Assembly (NCBI GenBank): GCA_045805565.1
Contig: JBJMKZ010000039.1
Coordinates: 62,001 to 126,000 of the forward strand
Origin: DATAEY01 sp045805565
GTDB lineage: Bacteria > Actinomycetota > Thermoleophilia > Solirubrobacterales > Solirubrobacteraceae
Reading direction: 5' to 3'
DNA length: 64,000 nucleotides
The position numbers and the translations under genes are program-made. The notes under the pieces were generated by a model. That model ran no database searches. It was not told where the DNA came from and worked only from the letters and a program-made list of their open reading frames with translations. Shown piece after piece: positions 9,530 through 17,934 of this stretch. The first letter of the stretch is position 1; every line of letters begins with the position of its first letter.

Positions 9530-11260
9530 GTGGGCGCTCCCGGCCCGGCGGCGTCCGCGAGGCGCCCGGGGGGCGTCGTGGTGCCGGCCGATTTTCCGGC
9601 TCCCGTCGATCCGGCGAGGGAGTTCGTCGGTCCTCCCACCGACCCCGAGGACGAGCGGATCGACGTCGGGGTGGCGATCGTGGGCGGAGGCCCGGCCGGG
9701 CTCGCCTGCGCCGTCCGCCTGATGGCGCTGCTGGACGACGATCCCCAGCTCGCCGAGTCGCTGGGCGAGGTCCCGGTGGCGGTGATCGAGAAGGGCAAGA
9801 CGTGCGGCGCGCACAACCTGTCCGGGGCCATCCTGCGCCCGGCGGCGATGACGCGGCTGCTGCCGGGGTCCCAGCCCGGCGACTGGCCCACGTACGGCGA
9901 GGTCACCGGCGAGGCGGTCTACGTGATGCTCGGCTCCAGGCGCTCGCTGCGCATCCCCACGCCTCCGCCCTTCCGCAACCACGGCAACCACGTGGTCTCG
10001 GTGGCGGAGCTGTCCCGCTGGCTGGCCGGCAAAGCCGAGGAGGCGGGCGCCTACATCCTCACCGAGACCTCGGCCACCAAGCTGCTGGTCGAGGACGGCG
10101 TCGTCCGCGGCATTCGCTCCGGCGACAAGGGCCGAGGCAGGGAGGGCGAGGAGCTGTCGAACTTCGAGCCGGGCTCGGACGTCGTCGCCCGCGCCACCGT
10201 GCTGGCCGAGGGCACATGGGGCCACCTGACCGGCGCGGCGATCCGGCGCTTCGACCTGGGCACCGAGGACCCCCAGGAGTGGGCGCTGGGCGTCAAGGAG
10301 GTCTGGCAGGTGGAGCGTCCCCTGGACCGGGTCATCCACACACTCGGCTGGCCGCTGCGAACCCAGGCGCGCTACGGCGAGTTCGGCGGCTCGTTCATCT
10401 ACCCGATGGGCGAGGACAAGGTCTCGCTCGGCTTCGTGGTGGGCCTCAACTACGCCGACATCGAGCTCTCGGTCCACGACGTCCTCCAACAGTTCAAGCT
10501 CCATCCCCGGATCCGCTCGATCCTGGAGGGCGGCAAGCGGCTCACCTGGGGGGCCAAGGCGATCCCGGAGGGCGGCTACTGGGCGATGCCGAAGCTGGCC
10601 GCTCCCGGCATGGCGATCTGCGGCGACGGCGCCGGGATGGTCAACGTCTCCGAGCTCAAGGGAATCCACTACGCTGTGGATGCCGGCAGGATGGCGGCCG
10701 AGCACGTCTATCGGGCGCTCAAGCGGGGCTCCACCGACCTGTCCGGCTACGACCGCGCGATTCGCGAGTCGCAGATCGCGCAGGACCTCTACCGGACGCG
10801 CAACATGAAGCAGCCGTTCACGCGCGGATTCTTCCTGGGCGGCGCGATCGTCAACGCGATGGTGGCGACCAAGGGCCGCTTTCCGGGCGGTCACTGGCGC
10901 ACCCATCGCGACGCGGAGGCGCCGATGTTCCGCGGTGGACGCGCTGGCGACTACCCCAGGCCGGACGGCAAGTACACGTTCGACAAGCTCTCGAGCGTGT
11001 TCCTGACCGGCAACGAGACCCGTGACAACGCGCCCAACCACATCCGCATCCAACGCCAGGTGCCGCGCGAGCTGGCCGAGATGTGGCAGTGGATGTGCCC
11101 CGCCGGCGTCTACGAGGTCCCCGAGGACGCTCCCGAGGACGGCCCGGTCGACCTGATCGTCAACTACACCAACTGCGTGCAGTGCGGCGCGATCACCGCC
11201 AAGGGCGGGCGGCTGGTGCCGCCCGAGGGCGGCGACGGACCGCTGTACACCATCACCTGA
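9530..11260 (+). CDS. ETF:quinone oxidoreductase (FixC/ETF-QO family) with an altered iron-sulfur motif
   Basis: A 576-residue membrane-associated flavoprotein that moves electrons from ETF to the quinone pool. The FAD fold is VAIVGGGPAGLACAVRL, with the family segments CGAHNLSGAILRP, GEDKVSLGFVVGLNY and GDGAGMVNVSELKGIHYA. The C-terminal 4Fe-4S domain is recognisable (CPAGVYEV, then NCVQCGAI, then PPEGGDGPLYTIT). Only three cysteines remain: Cys523, Cys549 and Cys552. The fourth ligand of the classic CxxCxxC is Ile555. The GTG start at 9530 is 3 bp after the etfA stop, so translation is coupled. Confidence 0.9.
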   Translation: MGAPGPAASARRPGGVVVPADFPAPVDPAREFVGPPTDPEDERIDVGVAIVGGGPAGLACAVRLMALLDDDPQLAESLGEVPVAVIEKGKTCGAHNLSGAILRPAAMTRLLPGSQPGDWPTYGEVTGEAVYVMLGSRRSLRIPTPPPFRNHGNHVVSVAELSRWLAGKAEEAGAYILTETSATKLLVEDGVVRGIRSGDKGRGREGEELSNFEPGSDVVARATVLAEGTWGHLTGAAIRRFDLGTEDPQEWALGVKEVWQVERPLDRVIHTLGWPLRTQARYGEFGGSFIYPMGEDKVSLGFVVGLNYADIELSVHDVLQQFKLHPRIRSILEGGKRLTWGAKAIPEGGYWAMPKLAAPGMAICGDGAGMVNVSELKGIHYAVDAGRMAAEHVYRALKRGSTDLSGYDRAIRESQIAQDLYRTRNMKQPFTRGFFLGGAIVNAMVATKGRFPGGHWRTHRDAEAPMFRGGRAGDYPRPDGKYTFDKLSSVFLTGNETRDNAPNHIRIQRQVPRELAEMWQWMCPAGVYEVPEDAPEDGPVDLIVNYTNCVQCGAITAKGGRLVPPEGGDGPLYTIT

Positions 11261-11270
11261 CGGTCTCCTT

Positions 11271-11298
11271 CGCCGCCTGCCCGCAACCCGCGGCGGCG
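11271..11298 (+). terminator. Candidate hairpin after the etf operon
   Basis: CGCCGCC at 11271-11277 can pair with GGCGGCG at 11292-11298 across a 14-nt loop, 10 bp after the oxidoreductase stop. There is no U-tract, so the call is weak. Confidence 0.3.
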
Positions 11299-11322
11299 AC
11301 GATTGTTAACGCCCCGGTGCGG

Positions 11323-11829
11323 ATGAGACGGCGCAGCCGCGGCGCGCTCGCCCTGGCCTCGACGCTCGCGTTCGCGGCGACTCCCTCGCCGGCGCTGGCG
11401 GCGATCCCCTCGTGGCGCGACGCGTCCGCCCGGCTGATCGCGTGCCACCGCGCGCGGATACCCGCCGACCGCTATCTGACCGTGGAAGGGTCGATGCACG
11501 CGCTCGGGCCCGGCGAGCACCTGGAGATCCGCTTCGACCTCTCCCGGCGTCGTGGCCCGGGGACGCCGTTCGCGCGGGTGCCCGGTCCCGGCCTCGGGTC
11601 CTACCGGCACGCCACGGCGGGGGCCGGCGGCTACCGGTTTCGCAAGACGATCCAGAACCTGCCGGGGCCCGCGGAGTACCGCGTCAGCGTGACCTTCGGC
11701 TGGCTGGCGGTCGACGGATCGCAGATGGCGCATGCCGTGCGATCTGCGCCCGTCTGCCGGCAGCCCGGGCAGCCTGCGGCCCTCGAGGCGGGGCCGAGCA
11801 CGGCGGTCGCCGGCGCCCCGGGCTCGTAG
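11323..11829 (+). CDS. Secreted hypothetical protein with two cysteines
   Basis: A 168-residue protein of unknown function. The N terminus is a good Sec signal: MRRRSRG, a hydrophobic Ala/Leu run, then a probable cleavage after ALA-A near residue 27. The mature part has two cysteines (in LIACHRAR and APVCRQP), which could form a disulfide, and a central beta-rich stretch (LEIRFDLSRR, YRVSVTFGWLAV). An in-frame GTG two codons upstream is an alternative start. It stands alone between the etf operon and rpmE. Confidence 0.6.
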   Translation: MRRRSRGALALASTLAFAATPSPALAAIPSWRDASARLIACHRARIPADRYLTVEGSMHALGPGEHLEIRFDLSRRRGPGTPFARVPGPGLGSYRHATAGAGGYRFRKTIQNLPGPAEYRVSVTFGWLAVDGSQMAHAVRSAPVCRQPGQPAALEAGPSTAVAGAPGS

Positions 11830-11875
11830 CCGCCGCCGGCGCAGACGACGCCGCCGGCGGTCACTGGGCGGCCGC

Positions 11876-11881
11876 TACACT
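11876..11881 (+). promoter_or_regulatory. Leaderless -10 box (TACACT) for rpmE
   Basis: TACACT ends 9 nt before the rpmE ATG at 11891 with no ribosome site between. Confidence 0.5.
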
Positions 11882-11890
11882 GGATCGCCG

Positions 11891-12103
11891 ATGAAGGCCG
11901 GCATCCACCCCGAGTACGTCGAGGCCCACGTGCGCTGCACGTGCGGCAACGAGTTCGTCACCCGCTCGACCAAGCCCGAGCTGCACGTCGAGATCTGCTC
12001 GAACTGCCACCCGTTCTATACGGGCCGTCAGAAGCTGGTCGACAGCGGCGGCCGCGTCGAGCGCTTCCAGCGCCGCGCCGCCAAGCGTCGCAGGGCGGGC
12101 TAG
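11891..12103 (+). CDS. rpmE: Large-subunit ribosomal protein bL31, zinc-binding form
   Basis: A 70-residue bL31. It begins KAGIHPEYVEAHVRCTCGNEF and has the CSNCHPFYTG block. The cysteines at C16, C18, C37 and C40 mark the zinc-containing paralogue rather than the zinc-free YkgM type. Its place upstream of prfA and prmC matches the classic actinobacterial order. The basic C-terminal tail (QRRAAKRRRAG) is normal. Confidence 0.95.
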   Translation: MKAGIHPEYVEAHVRCTCGNEFVTRSTKPELHVEICSNCHPFYTGRQKLVDSGGRVERFQRRAAKRRRAG

Positions 12104-12107
12104 CCGC

Positions 12108-13160
12108 GTGGCGCCAGCGGTGACGGGAGCCCATCCGGGCGCCGCCCGCGACGAGACCCGGCTGGCCGACGGCGCGCTTCTGGCTCCGCGCGACGCCCCG
12201 GTGGGCGGCCAGGCCGTGCTGGAGGGTGTGATGATGCGGGGGATCTCGACGTGGGCGGTGGCGGTGCGCAAGCCCGCCCTCGGGCAACTCGCATCGGGCG
12301 GGCCGGATCCCGCGCGGGCGGCGGCGGGCGAGATCGACGTGTCCAGCTTCCCGCTGGTGGCGTGGACGGGCCGGCACCGCATCCTTGCCTGGCCGGTGAT
12401 CCGCGGGATCGTCGCGCTGGTGCAGTCGCTGCGGATCGGCTTCGCCGCGCTCAACATCTCCGCCAATGCGCAGCTTCCGCCCGACGATGGCGGGCGCCAG
12501 GAGGAGATCGGGGGGGCGACGTGGATCGCCACCGTGGTCGTGGCGCTCGCCTTCGCCGTCGGGCTCTTCTTCCTGGTCCCGGTCGGCCTGACCAGCCTGG
12601 TCAAGGGCTCGCTGCCGAACTCGCTGGTCTTCGTCCTGGTGGAGAAGGCGATCCGGGTCGGGATCTTCCTCGGTTACCTGGTGCTCCTGTCGCGCCTGAA
12701 GGACCTGCGCCGGGTGTTCGAGTACCACGGCGCCGAGCACAAGACGATCGCCTGCTACGAGGCAGGCGAGCCGTTGACGCCGGCCAACGCCCAGCGCTAT
12801 TCCCGCCTGCATCCGCGCTGTGGCACGAGCTTCCTGCTCATCGTGATGATCGTGGCCATCTTCGTGTTCGCGCCGCTGGGGACGCCGGCCTGGTACTGGC
12901 TGTTCGCCTCGCGGGTGATCGGTATCCCGCTCGTCGCGGGGCTGGCCTTCGAGGTCATCAAGTGGTTCGGGCGCAACCGCCACCGCCGCTGGGCGCGGGT
13001 GCTGATGGCGCCCGGCCTGCAGCTGCAGAAGCTCACCACGCGCGAGCCCGACGCCGGCCAGCTCGCGGTGGCGATCGCGGCACTGGAAGCCGTCCTGGCG
13101 GTCGAGGACCCGCTCGAGGCCTCCGGCGCCGAGCGCGCCGGGATGGAAGTCGCCGCCTAG
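12108..13160 (+). CDS. DUF1385 integral membrane protein
   Basis: A 350-residue membrane protein of the DUF1385 (YqhQ-like) family, function unknown. The diagnostic N-terminal block VGGQAVLEGVMMRG is followed by four or five hydrophobic segments, among them WIATVVVALAFAVGLFFLV and FLLIVMIVAIFVFAPLG, and the motif RVFEYHGAEHKTIACYEAG with HPRCGTSFLL. The GTG at 12108 lies 4 bp after the rpmE stop, implying co-transcription. The family often sits between rpmE and prfA. Confidence 0.85.
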   Translation: MAPAVTGAHPGAARDETRLADGALLAPRDAPVGGQAVLEGVMMRGISTWAVAVRKPALGQLASGGPDPARAAAGEIDVSSFPLVAWTGRHRILAWPVIRGIVALVQSLRIGFAALNISANAQLPPDDGGRQEEIGGATWIATVVVALAFAVGLFFLVPVGLTSLVKGSLPNSLVFVLVEKAIRVGIFLGYLVLLSRLKDLRRVFEYHGAEHKTIACYEAGEPLTPANAQRYSRLHPRCGTSFLLIVMIVAIFVFAPLGTPAWYWLFASRVIGIPLVAGLAFEVIKWFGRNRHRRWARVLMAPGLQLQKLTTREPDAGQLAVAIAALEAVLAVEDPLEASGAERAGMEVAA

Positions 13161-13187
13161 GGCGCTCGAAAGGCCGCGCCGGCCTCC

Positions 13188-13193
13188 TACACT
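13188..13193 (+). promoter_or_regulatory. Leaderless -10 box (TACACT) for prfA
   Basis: TACACT ends 6 nt before the prfA ATG at 13200. Confidence 0.5.
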
Positions 13194-13199
13194 CGGCGG

Positions 13200-14267
13200 A
13201 TGATCGAGCGGCTGGTCGAGCAGATCGAGGCTCGCTTCGCCGAGCTATCGCGGCAGATGTCCGACCCCGAGCTGATCGGGGACCGCCGGCGCTTCGCGCA
13301 GATCGGCCGTGCCTACCGCGAGCTCGAGCCGGCGGCCCATCTGGCGGCGCAATGGCGGCGCGTGAGCGACGACGCGGCCGGCGCACGCGAGCTGCTGGCC
13401 GAGGACGGAGACGACCCCGAGGTCCGGGAGCTGCTGGTCGCGGCCACCGGCCGCCTGGCCGAGCTCGAGGACGAGATCCGCCTGGCCATGGTCGAGCGCG
13501 ACCCCAACGACGACAAGAACGTGATCGTCGAGATCCGCGCCGGCGCCGGGGGGGACGAGGCGAGCCTGTTCGCCGGCGACCTGTACCGCATGCTGGCCAA
13601 GTACGCGGAGCGGCGAGGCTTCGAGGTCGAGCCGATGGCCGCCGCCGAGGGCGCCTACACGTTTGCGGTCAAGGGCAAGGGCGCCTACTCGGTGTTCAAG
13701 CACGAGGGCGGTACCCACCGGGTCCAGCGGGTGCCCGAGACCGAGTCCCAGGGACGTATCCACACCTCGACCGCCACGGTGGCCGTGCTGCCCGAGGCCG
13801 AGGACGTGGACGTGGAGCTCAACGAGGGCGACCTGGCGGTCGACGTCTACCGCTCGTCCGGACCGGGCGGCCAGTCGGTCAACACGACCGACTCCGCGGT
13901 GCGGGTCACCCACCGGCCCAGCGGCATCGTGGTGTCGATGCAGGACGAGAAGTCCCAGCTCCAGAACCGCGAGAAGGCCCTGCGGGTGCTGCGCGCGCGG
14001 CTGTACGAGCGGGCATTGGCCGAGCAGCAGGCGGAGCTGGCCGCCGATCGCCGGGCGCAGGTGGGCAGCGGCGAGCGCGCCGAGAAGGTCCGTACCTACA
14101 ACTTCCCGCAGGGCCGCGTCACCGACCACCGCGTCAGGCTCACGGTCCACAACATCGACGCGATCCTCGGCGGCGCGCTCGACGAGCTCACCGCCGCCCT
14201 GGAGGCCGACGAGAAGCGGCGCCGGCTGGAGGCGCGGGCGGCCGCCAGCGAGGCAGGCCGGTCGTGA
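13200..14267 (+). CDS. prfA: Peptide chain release factor 1
   Basis: A 355-residue class I release factor for UAA and UAG. The hydrolysis motif GGQ is at 223-225 (SGPGGQSVNTTDSAVR). The stop-recognition loop has the RF1-type PxT tripeptide (PET, in RVPETESQGRIHTST), which separates it from RF2 with its SPF. Its GGQ glutamine is presumably methylated by PrmC, encoded in the next, overlapping gene (GTGA overlap at 14264). Confidence 0.96.
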   Translation: MIERLVEQIEARFAELSRQMSDPELIGDRRRFAQIGRAYRELEPAAHLAAQWRRVSDDAAGARELLAEDGDDPEVRELLVAATGRLAELEDEIRLAMVERDPNDDKNVIVEIRAGAGGDEASLFAGDLYRMLAKYAERRGFEVEPMAAAEGAYTFAVKGKGAYSVFKHEGGTHRVQRVPETESQGRIHTSTATVAVLPEAEDVDVELNEGDLAVDVYRSSGPGGQSVNTTDSAVRVTHRPSGIVVSMQDEKSQLQNREKALRVLRARLYERALAEQQAELAADRRAQVGSGERAEKVRTYNFPQGRVTDHRVRLTVHNIDAILGGALDELTAALEADEKRRRLEARAAASEAGRS

Positions 14268-15082
14268 CCGGAGTGCGAACCGCGCTGGCCGGAGCCGCCG
14301 GGCGCCTGGCGGCGACGGGCTGCGAGACGCCGCGGCTCGATGCCGAGCTGCTCCTGGCCGAGGTGATGCGCACCGGGCGCGCCGGCCTCGTCACCGCGCC
14401 CGCGAGGCCGCTGGACGACGCGGACGCGCGGCGGTTCGAGGCGATGGTTCGCCGCCGCGAGGCGCGCGAGCCGGTGGCCTACATCCTGGAGCGCAAGGGC
14501 TTTCGCCACCTCGAGCTGGCGGTCGATCGGCGCGTCCTGGTGCCGCGGCCGGAGACCGAGCTGCTGGTCGAGGTCGCCCTGGAGCTTGCGACCGGCGCCC
14601 GGGTGGTCGACGTGGGCACCGGGAGCGGCGCGCTCGCCCTGGCCCTCAAGCACGAGCGCCCGGACCTCCGCCTGACGGCGACCGACACCAGCGGTGGCGC
14701 CCTGGCGGTCGCGCGGGCGAACGCCCGCCGGCTCGGGCTCGAGGTCGCCTTCTACCAGGCGGACCTCCTGGCCGGCGTCCCGGGGCGCTTCGAAGCCGTG
14801 CTGGCCAACCTCCCCTACGTCGCCGAGCCCGAGGTCGGCGGGCTGCCGCCGGAGGTGGGCGAGCACGAGCCGCGCCTGGCGCTGCTGGGAGGGCGCGACG
14901 GGCTGGATGTCATCCGGCGGCTGGTCGTCCAGGCCGGCGAAGCCGCGTTCCTGGCTCTCGAGGTCGGCGCCGGACAGGCCGGCGAGGTTGGGGCACTGCT
15001 GGCCGCCGCCGGCTTCACCACGGTCGAGATCAGACGCGACCTGGCGGGCATCGAGCGCGTGGTGGTCGGCCGGCGCGGGTGA
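14264..15082 (+). CDS. prmC: Release-factor glutamine N5-methyltransferase
   Basis: A 272-residue HemK/PrmC methyltransferase that uses SAM to methylate the GGQ glutamine of RF1 and RF2. It has an N-terminal helical substrate domain, a SAM site VVDVGTGSGALALALK, and the active-site tetrapeptide as NLPY (LANLPYVAE) rather than the commoner NPPY, a tolerated variant. The segment RKGFRHLELAVDRRVLVPRPETE is characteristic. Its GTG start overlaps the prfA stop and its stop overlaps the tsaC start, so three proteins are translationally coupled. Confidence 0.92.
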   Translation: MTGVRTALAGAAGRLAATGCETPRLDAELLLAEVMRTGRAGLVTAPARPLDDADARRFEAMVRRREAREPVAYILERKGFRHLELAVDRRVLVPRPETELLVEVALELATGARVVDVGTGSGALALALKHERPDLRLTATDTSGGALAVARANARRLGLEVAFYQADLLAGVPGRFEAVLANLPYVAEPEVGGLPPEVGEHEPRLALLGGRDGLDVIRRLVVQAGEAAFLALEVGAGQAGEVGALLAAAGFTTVEIRRDLAGIERVVVGRRG

Positions 15083-15690
15083 CCGCGCAGGACGTCCAGC
15101 GCTTCGTGCGCTGCGTGGCGGGCGGCGGGGTGGCGGTGTTTCCCGCCGACACCGTCTACGGGCTCGCATGCCACCCGGAGAGCGAGGCTGCTGTCCGCCG
15201 CCTCTACGAGCTCAAGGGCCGGACCGAGGCCAAGCCCGCCGCCGTCATGTTCTTCGACCGGCGGGCGGCCCTGGGCGCCTTGGAGGGATTGGGCCCTCGG
15301 ACCACGGCGGCGCTCGAGCGGCTGTTGCCCGGAGCGGTCACCCTGCTGGTGCCCAATCCCGCCCGGCGCTTCGCGCTCGCCTGCCCCGGGGACCCCCGCA
15401 CGCTCGGGGTGCGGGTCCCGCGCCTGCAGGGCCGGCTGGCCCCCCTGCGCGACGCGCGGCTGGCGGTCCTGCAGTCGAGCGCCAACCGCGCCGGCGGTCC
15501 GGATCCTCGGCGCGCGGACGAGGTGCCGGACTCGATCCGGCGCGCCGTCGACCTGGTGCTCGACGGCGGCGAGCTGCCGGGCACGCGCTCGACGGTCGTC
15601 GACCTGCGCGACTACGAGGACCGGGGAGCCTGGAGGGTGACACGAGAGGGCGCGGTGACCCACGCGCAGCTGCAGGGCGAGCTTGGCTGA
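15079..15690 (+). CDS. tsaC: L-threonylcarbamoyladenylate synthase (Sua5/YrdC family)
   Basis: A 203-residue YrdC-fold enzyme that makes threonylcarbamoyl-AMP from threonine, bicarbonate and ATP for the t6A37 tRNA modification. Family blocks visible: PADTVYGLACHPESEAAV, LKGRTEAKPAAVMFF, LLPGAVTLLVPN, LGVRVPR and the SSANRAGG binding loop. No Sua5-specific C-terminal domain follows, so this is the short TsaC form. The GTG at 15079 overlaps the prmC stop. Confidence 0.9.
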   Translation: MTAQDVQRFVRCVAGGGVAVFPADTVYGLACHPESEAAVRRLYELKGRTEAKPAAVMFFDRRAALGALEGLGPRTTAALERLLPGAVTLLVPNPARRFALACPGDPRTLGVRVPRLQGRLAPLRDARLAVLQSSANRAGGPDPRRADEVPDSIRRAVDLVLDGGELPGTRSTVVDLRDYEDRGAWRVTREGAVTHAQLQGELG

Positions 15691-15708
15691 GGGCGCCCGA
15701 GCCGCTGC

Positions 15709-15714
15709 TATCGT
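15709..15714 (+). promoter_or_regulatory. Leaderless -10 box (TATCGT) for glyA
   Basis: TATCGT ends 7 nt before the glyA ATG at 15722. Confidence 0.4.
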
Positions 15715-15721
15715 CGCAAGC

Positions 15722-17017
15722 ATGGCCGCCGACCTGAGCCCCGACCACTTCAGCCGCCCGCTGGCCGAGGTGGATCCGCAGATCGCCGAGGTCCTTGCGC
15801 TCGAGCTCGAGCGCCAGCAGCGCACGCTGGAGATGATCGCCTCCGAGAACTTCGTCCCCCAGGCCGTGCTCGAATGCCAGGGCTCGGTGCTGACCAACAA
15901 GTACGCCGAGGGGCTGCCGGGCAAGCGCTACTACGGGGGCTGCGAGCACATCGACGTGGCCGAGCAGCTCGCCATCGACCGAGCACGGGAGCTGTTCGGC
16001 GCCGGCTACGCCAACGTGCAGCCGCATTCGGGGGCCCAGGCGAACGCCGCCGCCTATCACGCGCTGCTGGACCCCGGCGACACCATCCTCGGGCTCGACC
16101 TCTCGCACGGCGGTCACCTCACCCACGGGATGGCGAAGAATGTGTCCGGGCGGCTCTACCACGTGGTCGCCTACCACGTGCGCCGCGACGACGAGCGGGT
16201 GGACATGGACGAGGTCGAGCGCCTGGCGCACGAGCACCGACCCAAGCTCATCATCGCCGGCTGGTCGGCGTACTCCCGCCACCTCGATTTCCCGCGCTTC
16301 CGCGAGATCGCCGATCAGGTCGGCGCCTACCTGCTCTCGGACATGGCGCACTTCGCCGGCCTGGTCGCGGCCGGGCTCCACCCGAGCCCGATTCCGGACT
16401 CACACGTGGTGACCACCACCATCCACAAGACGCTGGGCGGCGCCCGCGGCGGGATGATCCTCAGCAACGACGAGGAGATCGCCAAGCGGATGAACTCGGC
16501 GGTGTTCCCCGGGCAGCAGGGCGGCCCGCTCGAGCACGTCATCGCCGGGAAGGCGGTGGCGCTGCGGATCGCGCAGTCCGAGCCGTTCCGCGAGCGCCAG
16601 GAGCGCACGGTCGCGGGCGCCCGGGCGCTGGCCGACGAGCTCCTGCAGGCCGGCGCCGGCGTCAGCGTGTTGACCGGCGGGACCGACGTCCACCTGGTCC
16701 TGGTGGACCTGCGCGAGTCCGAGCTCGACGGCCGGCAGGCCGAGGACCGCCTGGCCGAGATCGGCATCACCGTGAACCGCAATGCGGTGCCGTTCGACCC
16801 CCGTCCCCCGATGGTCTCCTCCGGCCTGCGGGTGGGCGCCTCAGCGCTGGCCACCCGCGGCCTGCAGGTCGAGGACTTCCACGAGGTCGGCCGGGTCATC
16901 GCCGCCGCGCTGACCCCAGGGTTCGAATCGCGCCGCTCCGATCTCGCCGAGCGCAGCGCGGCGATCGCGGAGCGCTATCCGCTCTACGCCCATCTGAGCC
17001 CGGCCGTGCCGGCCTGA
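15722..17017 (+). CDS. glyA: Serine hydroxymethyltransferase
   Basis: A 431-residue PLP enzyme that converts serine and tetrahydrofolate to glycine and methylene-THF. Diagnostic elements: ASENFVPQAVLECQGSVLTNKYAEG, the substrate loop YYGGCEHID, and the PLP lysine in TTTIHKTLGGARGG. An in-frame start at 15683 overlaps the tsaC stop region, but the ATG at 15722 sits behind a -10 box and gives the usual family length. A strong hairpin follows the stop directly. Confidence 0.96.
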   Translation: MAADLSPDHFSRPLAEVDPQIAEVLALELERQQRTLEMIASENFVPQAVLECQGSVLTNKYAEGLPGKRYYGGCEHIDVAEQLAIDRARELFGAGYANVQPHSGAQANAAAYHALLDPGDTILGLDLSHGGHLTHGMAKNVSGRLYHVVAYHVRRDDERVDMDEVERLAHEHRPKLIIAGWSAYSRHLDFPRFREIADQVGAYLLSDMAHFAGLVAAGLHPSPIPDSHVVTTTIHKTLGGARGGMILSNDEEIAKRMNSAVFPGQQGGPLEHVIAGKAVALRIAQSEPFRERQERTVAGARALADELLQAGAGVSVLTGGTDVHLVLVDLRESELDGRQAEDRLAEIGITVNRNAVPFDPRPPMVSSGLRVGASALATRGLQVEDFHEVGRVIAAALTPGFESRRSDLAERSAAIAERYPLYAHLSPAVPA

Positions 17018-17037
17018 TCGCGCTGGTCGCAGCGCGA
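17018..17037 (+). terminator. Hairpin immediately after glyA
   Basis: TCGCGCTG and CAGCGCGA form a perfect 8-bp stem with the tetraloop GTCG, starting on the base after the glyA stop. No U-tract follows, as is usual in high-GC actinobacteria. Confidence 0.5.
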
Positions 17038-17081
17038 CCGCCTCGACGCCGCCGCGACCGCGTTGAAGCCGGTGGCTCCGC

Positions 17082-17087
17082 TAGCAT
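17082..17087 (+). promoter_or_regulatory. -10 box (TAGCAT) for the glycan cluster
   Basis: TAGCAT lies 53 bp upstream of the GTG at 17141. A promoter here argues against the in-frame TTG at 17063 as the start of the next gene. Confidence 0.4.
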
Positions 17088-17140
17088 CCCTCGCCGCCGC
17101 GAGGCCGGGGCCGTCCGGTTGCGGCCGACCTGACTCCGTC

Positions 17141-17926
17141 GTGTCCGACTCCCAGCGTGCCCTGCACGAGCGCTCCGGTGGCGCCGGGCTCGAGGATGCC
17201 TCGCCTCCTCGTCTGGCGGTCGTCGACGTGTCGCTGGACGAGTCCCCTCGCGGCGAGCCGATCAGCGCCCGCTACGCGCGGATGGCCGACGCCTTCGAGG
17301 ATCGACGCGCGGTCGATCTGGCGCTGCGGACGATGGATGTCGCGATCGCGGCGATCGCGCTCGTCGTCGTCGCCCCGGCGATGGGGGTGATCGCGCTCGC
17401 CCTGTGGGCTACGGCGGGCCGCCCGGTGCTCTACCGCGGAGAGCGGATCGGCCGCGCGGGCGCGGCCTTCTCCATCCTGAAGTTCCGCACCCTGCGGCCG
17501 GACGCCGAGCAGCGGCTGGGCCCCTATCTCGGCAACGAGCTGATGGCTCTGACCGCCGGCGAGACGACGCCGGTCGGCCGCTTCCTGCGCGAGACCCAGC
17601 TCGACGAGCTTCCCCAGCTGTGGTGCGTGCTCAGCGGTCGCATGAGCCTGGTGGGGCCCCGACCCATTCGTCCACGGTTCTTCGAGCAGCTGTGCGAGGA
17701 GATCCCCCAGTACTGGCAGCGCCTGGTCGTCCGGCCGGGCCTGACCGGATTCGCGCAGCTGCGGATGACGCGCGAGATGACCTGGGCCGAGAAGCTCGTC
17801 CACGACCTCGAGTACATCGCCGACCGCTCGATCCGGCTCTACCTGCGAGTCGTGCTCGCCACGCTCGGTCGGATCGCCGTGCGCTGTGTCATCAGCCTGC
17901 GCCCGGGCCGTCGCGCCGGGTCCTGA
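17141..17926 (+). CDS. Bacterial sugar transferase (undecaprenyl-phosphate sugar-1-phosphate transferase type)
   Basis: A membrane enzyme of about 261 residues that probably moves a sugar-1-phosphate from a nucleotide sugar to a polyprenyl phosphate, opening synthesis of an exopolysaccharide or glycan repeat unit. A hydrophobic hairpin (VAIAAIALVVVAPAMGVIAL) precedes the catalytic domain with YRGERIGRAGAAFSILKFRTL, the RFLRETQLDELPQLW block, SLVGPRPIRPRF and RPGLTGFAQL. The start is uncertain: TTG at 17063 lies upstream of the apparent promoter, so the GTG at 17141 is used. It leads the cluster asnB - DUF354 - wecA. Confidence 0.85.
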   Translation: MSDSQRALHERSGGAGLEDASPPRLAVVDVSLDESPRGEPISARYARMADAFEDRRAVDLALRTMDVAIAAIALVVVAPAMGVIALALWATAGRPVLYRGERIGRAGAAFSILKFRTLRPDAEQRLGPYLGNELMALTAGETTPVGRFLRETQLDELPQLWCVLSGRMSLVGPRPIRPRFFEQLCEEIPQYWQRLVVRPGLTGFAQLRMTREMTWAEKLVHDLEYIADRSIRLYLRVVLATLGRIAVRCVISLRPGRRAGS

Positions 17927-17934
17927 CGCGTCTC

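Noticed and set aside
8711..11053. Open frame of 780 codons on the minus strand
   Set aside because: It lies antisense to etfA and the ETF oxidoreductase, in a register common in high-GC genes, and its protein is Arg/His/Gly-rich without any domain.
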